64,000 bases of DNA from Schistocephalus solidus (lineage: Eukaryota; Platyhelminthes; Cestoda; Diphyllobothriidea; Diphyllobothriidae), in assembly GCA_017591395.1 (NCBI GenBank), contig WEDG01000756.1:62001-126000 (forward strand). The letters run 5' to 3'. Positions 57,555 through 64,000 of the stretch are shown here, in pieces. The translations under genes and the position numbers were made by a program. The notes under the pieces were generated by a model. That model was not told the origin of the DNA, ran no database searches, and saw only the letters and a program-made list of their open reading frames with translations. Within the stretch, counting starts at the first letter, position 1; each line of letters starts with the position of its first letter.

Positions 57555-57770
57555 AAGAGACAAGGAAGACTGGACTAGCCATTTCTGGCTTATTAACCGT
57601 CATTAGCCAGCCATACCCAGCTCTAGGTGGTGCAACACCCGAGTTGGTAATGTTCGTCTGCCTACATACATAGTCACTGTGCGACTGCTGGCGGGGCTCG
57701 AGAATGATCAACAAGGCAGAACACGACGAGGGAGTCCCATAAACGATCGGGGAGATCCCATGCACCAAGT
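57555..57770 (-). mobile_element. hammerhead SINE, minus copy
   Basis: The module is at 57568-57612 on the minus strand, with core CTAATGA (G5 changed to A) and GAAA kept; the base before the stem I 3' strand is G, so it is probably inactive. The tRNA-like part is lost; a tail ('gctggcggggctcgag', 'gatcggggagatcc') follows in opposite order, suggesting rearrangement. Confidence 0.6.
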
Positions 57771-59137
57771 TATAAGTATGTCTACACAACGCAAATAAAC
57801 TCTGCAACTAATTTAATCCTCTTTCTATCGATACCCATGTTCCAGTTGATGCAACCACAATTTTGCTTGACTGGCCGGTTGAACGACCGGTTTTAAGTAC
57901 GAAAACCTTTGACTGGGTGTACGAGTAATTCAGTTGACAGAAGGACAGATGCTGTGATGCGATTTCACAACTCGCGAACGCGATAGGCCGAATTATAAAT
58001 GCCCATGTGTGGTTATCCCATCCCGATGACCTTTCTGGCATACTTAACTCCAAATGGGTTTACTGAACGCTTAAGTGAACAGCATAAAATGAGCGAACTG
58101 ATTGGAATTCATGAGTTATGATCACCTATAATAGTAAGTGAGAGTGGACGAAATCGATTTCGCTTCAAATCAAATATACCATATGCGTTTAGCCTATGCA
58201 TAAGGTAAGTGTGTTCTAACAGTTTGCATAAGTAGTTAACGATGATTTCTACCTGGAATCATTAGCTCAGCGAACCAGCATTATTTTGAAGCGAGCATCC
58301 GGCGAGTCATCACGTCTGCGGGCATGACCTTGAGTTAGAGACAGGCCACTATTATGCTCGAGGGGCAGATCGTCTTCCGACGGCCTCCATTATAACATGT
58401 CAAATAACGATGTGTTTGGAGACTTTGATAGTAAAATCAGCAGTCCAATTCCATAACGCTTTGTCAAGTTTACTTCCCACGATGTCTATTGATAGAACAT
58501 CGTGTGGCACGTGAAATAACTGGTATGAAAAAGGATTTATTTATGCCGGCGAAATTTACGACTTTTTAACGGCAAAAGTAACTGCGAAAATGCTCTCGGC
58601 TAGACGAATCTTCTGACGTGGTGCTGCACTGCTACTGAGAGTAGTCTGTTTGCCTTCGCAGACGGGGCTCCTACGGCCTCTCTAATGAGGCTGACTTATG
58701 TTTCTCAAGTGTAATTCTACCCTGTTAACGAAACGTGCCAGATATGTCTTCTCATAGTACTGACTTTTAAGGAGAACTTCCTTAACATCGGTCTTCTGGC
58801 AAACTAAAGGAAACAATTAGCGGATGGGACCCGTTATGCTGTTGGCCACTGGAAACACGCCGGGAACTAAGACTACAGGGCTCGCTATAAGAGGGGTTTA
58901 CCTTATAATTGGGCTTTCGGTAATGATTTTTAAAATTACCCCTTTTTATTTGTTTTTTTTCTAATGGGAGGGGAAGGAAAAACACTTTGGCAGCATTCCA
59001 TTCCCTTTTAAGTTAACAATGAAGTGTAAAAGTTTCCGAAAAATAACTGCACCAAAATGAGTCGCGACTGAAGCCACATGCCCGTAGCTGGATTTTGAAA
59101 CTTGCCTCCCCCCGTGATACCTTCTTCCATGCTTCAG
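57771..59137. other. coiled-coil gene intron, no recognised feature
   Basis: Nothing supported. Confidence 0.4.
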
Positions 59138-59310
59138 TCCTCCAGACTAGCTACCGAACACCGAAACCTCATGGCTCAGAAAAACCTCACTCTCAAGCGA
59201 AATGGAAAAGCAAGCCAAGATGATGAAAGATTCCCAGAGTACAATTAGCAAGCTTCGCTCACACATCTGTGGACTTGAACGGGAACGCACCGGCATCGCT
59301 AATAGCCTTG
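59138..59310 (+). CDS. coiled-coil protein, exon I, with a likely frameshift
   Basis: The acceptor 'tccatgcttcag' in phase 0 opens SSRLATEHRNLMAQKNLTLK, but this frame meets TAG at 59246. From about 59200 the next frame gives EMEKQAKMMKDSQSTISKLR and SHICGLERERTGIANSL, which joins in phase to exon J. Removing one base in 'ctcaagcgaaatg' would join both parts into one coiled coil. An acceptor inside (59145, 'ccagactag') would avoid the shift but gives non-helical residues at the start. Either an assembly error or a real lesion. Confidence 0.65.
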
Positions 59311-59599
59311 GTATGAGAATGACTTATCCTGCACAGGTTACCTCTGCAGATTTCTGAAATATGTTCTCCCCTCCTTGTACTTTTCAGTTTATTATTCAGA
59401 GCCGTATGGGCAAGCACAGTAGTATCACCTGTTGCCTCAACCCATTAGCACTTTTCCAGTAGTATAAAGAAACTGTGAATTATTTGCTCCTGAGCTCGGC
59501 TTATCCTATCTTTTGTATTAGAAGTTTGGTAAATGTGAAACCGCTCAATTGCTTGATGATTTCACCGTATACTAGGTAAAGATTACTTATCTGGACCCC

Positions 59600-59905
59600 T
59601 AATCAGGAAACGGAAATAGGTACACCCCGCCCATGCAATAAAGGTGGTTCTGCGCATAAATCAAGGAAGGTTAAAATTCCGATGTTCTAACCCTAACATC
59701 ACCCCTAACCTTAACCTACATCGTAGCCCCAACCTCAATTGTAATCCTGCCCCAACCATTATCAGACAATTAACAGTAATCCTAATCTTAAACGTAACAT
59801 ATCTTAATGCTAACCTTTACATTCAACTTAACTCTAACGCTAACCATAAAACCTAACGTGCGAGCGGCCCCTGTTCTCATATCTTATTTGGGGGCATATA
59901 AGTCA
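59600..59905. repeat. TTAGGG-family copy, reversed
   Basis: CCTAAC-type units fill 59685-59860 ('taaccctaacatcacccc', 'ccctaaccttaacc'). Ends 'cggaaataggtacaccccgc' and 'tatttgggggcatataag' are diverged TIR-type sequences of the family. The frame at 59644-59856 is only the repeat translated. Confidence 0.65.
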
Positions 59906-60430
59906 TTCTGTATGAGCTTGGACCCCAAAAGGGTGGTACTGGATATTCATATGGCTCGCTTTAGACGGAAGCTTTAACTTCACGTAGATCTGATCGCTCG
60001 ATCTCAAGCATAGACAGATTCACTCGGACTTCTTCCAGGATGCTTCATTCCCACTCAGGTGTGAGGATCCGGTTGAAAAAATTCTTTAGAGATCCGAAAA
60101 CCATCATTTTTAAATATGGCTTGCGTTTGCGTAAAAACAAGCATGTGGTTTGACCGAACAGATTCCGATATCGCCACTTCCGCCCATGCCTATATTTCAC
60201 CGTCTTGACTCTATCTTGCATTCGAAGCTAGCGCATGTAGGAAGGCAACATGGTGTTAATGCCTTGCAAGTCCAACCTGTGCTCTTCCGGCCAACGGTGG
60301 TCCTCACGGGGCTAGCACGATAGTAATCTAACTAAAGATTAAGCGATTTTTAAACAGGAACCCCGGTAGGAGTGCAGACCTGTGTAAATGAGTACAGTTT
60401 TTTGCATTCGGCCCAAAACACAAGTTTCAG

Positions 60431-60595
60431 ATATAACCTTAGTTCATTAGGACATGCCATAAAATAGGCATTATTTGCAGCAAGCTACTGGCAAACGGCT
60501 AGTTTAGTCAGCAAAGCTACTTTAAGGTCCTTAGCCTTGTGATTTCAATTTGAGAACTTAAAACGGCCCAAGCACAAATAATCTCAATGGAGCAG
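60431..60595 (+). repeat. upstream duplicate of exon J and its intron flank
   Basis: 60431-60595 repeats 60886-61050 in direct order: 'ggcaaacggctagtttagtc', 'aaagctac', 'agaacttaaaac', 'gcccaa', 'atctcaa'. Within it, 60555-60595 forms a possible small exon: 'caatttgag' then ELKTAQAQIISMEQ then GTTTGG, with the same entry phase (1) and exit phase (0) as exon J. It is either a decayed duplicate or a short alternative exon. Confidence 0.7.
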
Positions 60596-61009
60596 GTTTG
60601 GTTGGTTGGTTCGTTTGTTCACGAGGAGGGGAGTTTCAGGAAGAAGCCGCGAAGAAAGAGGTAAGGTCGCTGGAACAGGAGATTTATTAGCCTGAAGTTT
60701 TGGATTATCACTGGCATCCATCATCCGAGATAGAGTCATAGCCAGCAACTACATCGTTTAGATGCCAAAAAGCCTGGGTAATCCAATATTCTTATCTGAA
60801 TTTGTCTCTGATGAATAATTCGATTGAGAATCCGAAAAGTCTGGCTAATAAAGGTCATATTCCAGCGATTGTGTCTATTTCACACGATAAGCTTAGTTTA
60901 TTAATATACGCCGTAAAGCAGGCATTATTTTCACTACGTTAGTGGCAAACGGCTAGTTTAGTCAGTAAAGCTACCCCAAAGGTCTTCTGATTTGTGCTCT
61001 TGATTTTAG

Positions 61010-61131
61010 AACTTAAAACTGCCCAATTACAAAGAATCTCAAAGGAGCGTGATTACTTCCTACAGCTCCTCAACAAAAAGACCGAAGAGGTGGCTGCACT
61101 CAAAGCTACGCAAGCAAAGACGCCCGAGCCC
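61010..61131 (+). CDS. coiled-coil protein, exon J
   Basis: Between 'cttgattttag' and CCC|GTCAGT. It encodes ELKTAQLQRISKERDYFLQL, LNKKTEEVAALKATQAKTPEP (first codon split with exon I). Coiled coil, then a short Pro-containing end. Ends in phase 0. Confidence 0.75.
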
Positions 61132-62219
61132 GTCAGTCCTCATCTACTCCTTTGCATTACTCCAAGTTTTGCCCTAAAAGAGTTTGTTTCTTCTTGCAAA
61201 TTCTCGGCAGTTTAGGTTTATAAATCCTTTCCTCTAGGCATTTACGTGACTTCTCCATCCGAATTGTCAGCTAAACGGGGTAATTTAGGCGACAGTCAGT
61301 TTCGACTCAGGTTGTACTTGGTAATTTAGCCTCTGCTCTCATGAGAAGTGTCATCGAATCGGTTTTTTTAGTCATCATTGCATGTTAACCATGCTTATCT
61401 GTAGAATGTGTTCACTTGTCTCCGAAATGTTAGTGATAGAACGCAAGACACCGTAAAAGTTTTCCTCTCACCGTTATTCGTCTGCTCAAATGCTGTTCTG
61501 TACGACGGAATGTTGTGCATTAGGCGTTTAAAAACCTTGAAAAAATGTCTCCTGCTGGAGAAGGAGATTCAAGATTTCAAAACAAACCCTTTATCATCAC
61601 CGTTATTCGCCTACTTAAGCAGAATGACAAGTAAGTCGTTACCAGCATGCATTAATGCACTACAAGAATACTTTTAATTTATCGATCAACCGGAACTCAA
61701 ACTGCGTTAAGATGGTTGCAAGCAATTTGACTGTGTCTATAGATCTAACGACAACCGTTTTCATGGTGGCCGGCTGAAGTAAGATTAACTGAAGATACAA
61801 CTCGCGATCGATGGGAAAAATATGAGTACTGAGATCGGCCGAAATCTATCCCCACCCATGGACTTCTCAAAAAAGTGTTGGCACCGCCTAGCCGCAGAAC
61901 TATTGGGCCAGAACGCTAGGGTGAGCTGAAAGCTTACCGACTCAGCGGGAGTTATGTATGACAAACATTTGTGCCACAGGCGTATGCAACTCCTGGAGTA
62001 AGGGATTGAAGATCAAAGGAACAAATGCCTACTCTTAAAATAAAGTAGTTCTAAGAATTACACTGACGAAGACTAGGTGCAATGGAACTGTTGACTCTGC
62101 GATATTTGCTGTAACTCCTCCCAGACAACTCACTCTCACTCAAGGTCCGAAAGTGACCTAAGTAGTCCAGTGAGGATTCCAGTTCCGTGCTCTGACCAGT
62201 GAATGGGTTTACTTTTTAG
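61132..62219. other. coiled-coil gene intron, no recognised feature
   Basis: A frame at 61408-61677 has no supported splice sites. Confidence 0.4.
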
Positions 62220-62331
62220 CTGTTGCGCGTGTCCTCTCCGGCAAAATTTGTGAAGGCATCTGTTGAACCGAAAATTGTGCTGACCTCTGAGCCTCAAATA
62301 GCCGTGAAAACTACAATGCAGATCAAGGAAG
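62220..62331 (+). CDS. coiled-coil protein, exon K
   Basis: Between 'actttttag' and the strong donor GAAG|GTAAGT. It encodes LLRVSSPAKFVKASVEPKIV, LTSEPQIAVKTTMQIKE. Not coiled coil: Ser/Pro/Val-rich, so it may begin a C-terminal tail. It ends in phase 1, so at least one further exon lies to the right; none is recognised in the last 1.7 kb, which is filled with repeats. Confidence 0.65.
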
Positions 62332-62909
62332 GTAAGTTGACCTAAGGAGGACTGTTTGACTTTCCGGTTGCCCCAGGAACTACACAGAATATGTTAAGGT
62401 GGTGTCCATTTGTTCTTAAGTATCTGCACTCAGTAGAGGCAAGATATACAATATAGTCTTAAATACCCATCTGTATCAATTACTAAACGTCTACAGAGCC
62501 TTAGTTTCTAGTAAGGATTATGACTATGCCCGCTTACACAATGTCACTCATTGCGCCAAAGTCTTGGGATGCGCGCAATCAGGAAACACTAATAGGTCAG
62601 AACAACCATAAGGACGGACTCCACAGAGTGTATGCTTTGACTCAACGGCCATTAACAACCACATACATAGTAGCTTTGCTATCTCAGGAATTTGAAATTT
62701 GAAAGAGACTCTTTCCGGCTGCCTGCAAAAAATTCACTATAAAAATGACTGCTTTATCAGTATGCTATTGCTCATTGATTTTCGATGTACATAGCTTTTA
62801 AAGACAGAAGGATCGAAAATATTCTTTCCTGTACTCATTTGGTAACCACTCAGGTTGAAAAATCTGAATGGGTTTAACCTCCATTTTCATTAAAAGAAAG
62901 CAATTGTCG

Positions 62910-62913
<4 letters not shown>

Positions 62914-62983
<70 letters not shown>
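62914..62983 (+). repeat. (TA)n microsatellite
   Basis: About 35 uninterrupted TA units in the intron after exon K. Confidence 0.97.
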
Positions 62984-62984
<1 letters not shown>

Positions 62985-62987
<3 letters not shown>

Positions 62988-63228
62988 CATTTAAATGTCG
63001 GGTCTGGCCCTAAAAATTAATGTCCCGGTCACTTAACTCCATCTCTTGCACTTAATAATTTCAGAAATTATTTCCCCGATTATTCTCTGGAGTCCATATA
63101 CCAGGAACCGCATAGAGGACGCTGGGGGACCGAATGAGGAGCCGAACCCCTCGTTTCTGCGTCATGCAGTGGGAGAAACATCGGCAAAACACGTGTTTGG
63201 GTTTTGCTCTAGTAGCTATATCTGGATC
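62985..63228 (+). repeat. family D, best copy
   Basis: 'gggtctggccctaaaaatta', 'ccatctcttgcacttaata', 'ctggagtccatataccagg', 'gaggagccgaacccctcg' and 'aaaacacgtgtttggg' are all shared with 30901-31070 and, reversed, with 54390-54470 and 55618-55830. It is framed by (TA)n on both sides. No ORF. Confidence 0.6.
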
Positions 63229-63229
63229 A

Positions 63230-63398
63230 AGATATATATATATATATATATATATATAAAGAAGAAAACGGGAAGGCGTTCTCTGGGACCAGAATTTTAT
63301 TCATCCGACGTTTCGAACTCTCACGCGAGTCCCAGAGAACGCCTTCCCGTTTTCTTCTATACAATTACCTGGGCCTCGCATATTCTCGAACATTCGGA

Positions 63399-63448
<50 letters not shown>

Positions 63449-63449
63449 G
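63230..63449. repeat. Penelope-type terminal fragment, fold-back, between (TA)n tracts
   Basis: Between TA tracts (63230-63257 and 63397-63449) lies an inverted repeat: 'gggaaggcgttctctggga' (about 63271) and its complement (about 63333). On the minus strand the centre reads GACTCGCGTGAGAGTTC then GAAACGTC. That is a stem II hairpin followed by GAAA, a two-pair stem III and GUC: the 3' half of a Penelope-type hammerhead, while the CTGATGA half is missing. Attribution to Penelope-like elements is from known family features. Confidence 0.55.
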
Positions 63450-63891
63450 TAAGTGTGGGGCTCACCGATCTGCTTAAGGAACATGTATGTTCCGTTGTGC
63501 CTAGAGCCCTCGCAGGCGGTCGCATAGCGGCGTGTAGCATATGATGAAATGGAACCGACAAAGACAAAAGAGACCGGAATGGCCATTTCTGGCTTATTAG
63601 CCGTCATCAGCCAGTCATACACAATCCCAAGTGTGGAACACCAGGCTCAATGGTAGAGCGTTCGATTCAAATACCAAAGGTTGCGGGTTCGAATCCCAGG
63701 TGTGCCACACTTGGGATTAGGTATGACTGGCTGATGACGGCTAATTAGCCAGAAATGGCCATTCCGGTCTCCCTTGTCTTTGTCGGTTCCATTACATCAT
63801 ATGCTACACGCCGCTATGCGACCGCCTGCGAGGGCTCTAGGGCACAACGGAACATACATGTTCCTTAAGCAGATCGGTGAGCCCCTACATC

Positions 63892-63892
<1 letters not shown>
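63450..63892. mobile_element. hammerhead SINE, near-complete palindromic copy
   Basis: Two arms of about 185 bp, 63455-63640 and 63705-63890, are near-perfect inverted repeats around a tRNA-like centre (box A GGCTCAATGGTAGAGCG at 63644-63660, box B GGGTTCGAATCCC at 63685-63697). Each arm has a ribozyme-like module: minus at 63572-63616, plus at 63725-63769. Outer parts carry the 'ggaacatacatgttcc' palindrome and the tip 'gatcggtgagcccc'. (TA)n tracts flank it on both sides. Confidence 0.85.
63725..63769 (+). ncRNA. hammerhead-ribozyme-like module (best example)
   Basis: 45 bases, in order: stem I 5' GACTGG (63725), core CTGATGA (63731), C, stem II GGCTA and TAGCC with a two-base loop, A, GAAA (63752), minimal stem III ATGG/CCAT including A15.1-U16.1, cleavage-site T (triplet ATT), stem I 3' CCGGTC (63764-63769). 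All conserved core bases of a type I hammerhead are present. Two weak points are seen: the closing pair 10.1/11.1 is C-A, and stem III has no loop, so it may need to act as a dimer. Confidence 0.6.
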
Positions 63893-63979
<87 letters not shown>

Positions 63980-64000
63980 GAAGATGGCATACCGAACTCC
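63893..64000 (+). repeat. (TA)n microsatellite at the window end
   Basis: About 40 TA units (63894-63976), directly abutting the SINE tip. Confidence 0.95.

Overview
The window reads as a repeat-rich flatworm nuclear genome. The most likely source is a tapeworm of the Diphyllobothriidea (Spirometra/Dibothriocephalus type). That is an inference from the intron-rich genes, the APE-type LINE whose reading frame ends in C2H2 zinc fingers, Penelope-like remnants, and the density of tRNA-derived palindromic repeats. There is no bacterial gene organisation; most long ORFs in the window are microsatellites or shadows of other frames.

Two protein-coding genes can be supported, both on the + strand. 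The first is a ONECUT/HNF6-class transcription factor. It has a CUT-domain exon (about 6.0-6.4 kb), the first half of the homeodomain (14.5-14.7 kb), and the second half with the C-terminal region and stop (17.0-18.3 kb). Its 5' end lies outside the window or was not recognised. The second is a long coiled-coil protein spread over at least twelve exons between 39.5 and 62.3 kb, with a candidate extra exon at 38.4 kb. I chained its exons by splice sites, and phases match at every junction except around exons C and I, where a one-base shift is needed. It runs on beyond the last exon seen.

The rest is repeats. 0-6 kb: upstream repeats, including a 588-bp palindrome with tRNA-like ends. 6.4-17 kb: onecut introns with (CCT)n, (ACT)n and (TA)n microsatellites. 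18.3-38 kb: a repeat-dense intergenic zone with three LINE copies (23.5-24.2 minus, 24.2-26.8 plus, 33.5-37.0 plus), a Penelope-like RT fragment (32.1-32.4 minus), a 460-bp (CTA)n tract and many short elements. 37.5-41.2 kb: a visibly AT-rich, repeat-poor stretch. 41-64 kb: coiled-coil gene introns with further elements, ending in a (TA)n-flanked palindrome.

The most interesting system is a dispersed tRNA-derived element that carries a 45-nt hammerhead-ribozyme-like module, repeated at the same spacing on both strands. Its parts are stem I GACTGG/CCAGTC, core CTGATGA, stem II GGCT/AGCC, GAAA, a minimal self-complementary stem III, and the cleavage triplet ATT. Some copies show compensatory stem changes. 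One locus (27.9-28.8 kb) has two modules in direct order bracketing a body with a tRNA-like segment, an arrangement like that of metazoan retrozymes. Other loci have modules in inverted arms, so a ribozyme would be present on either transcript.
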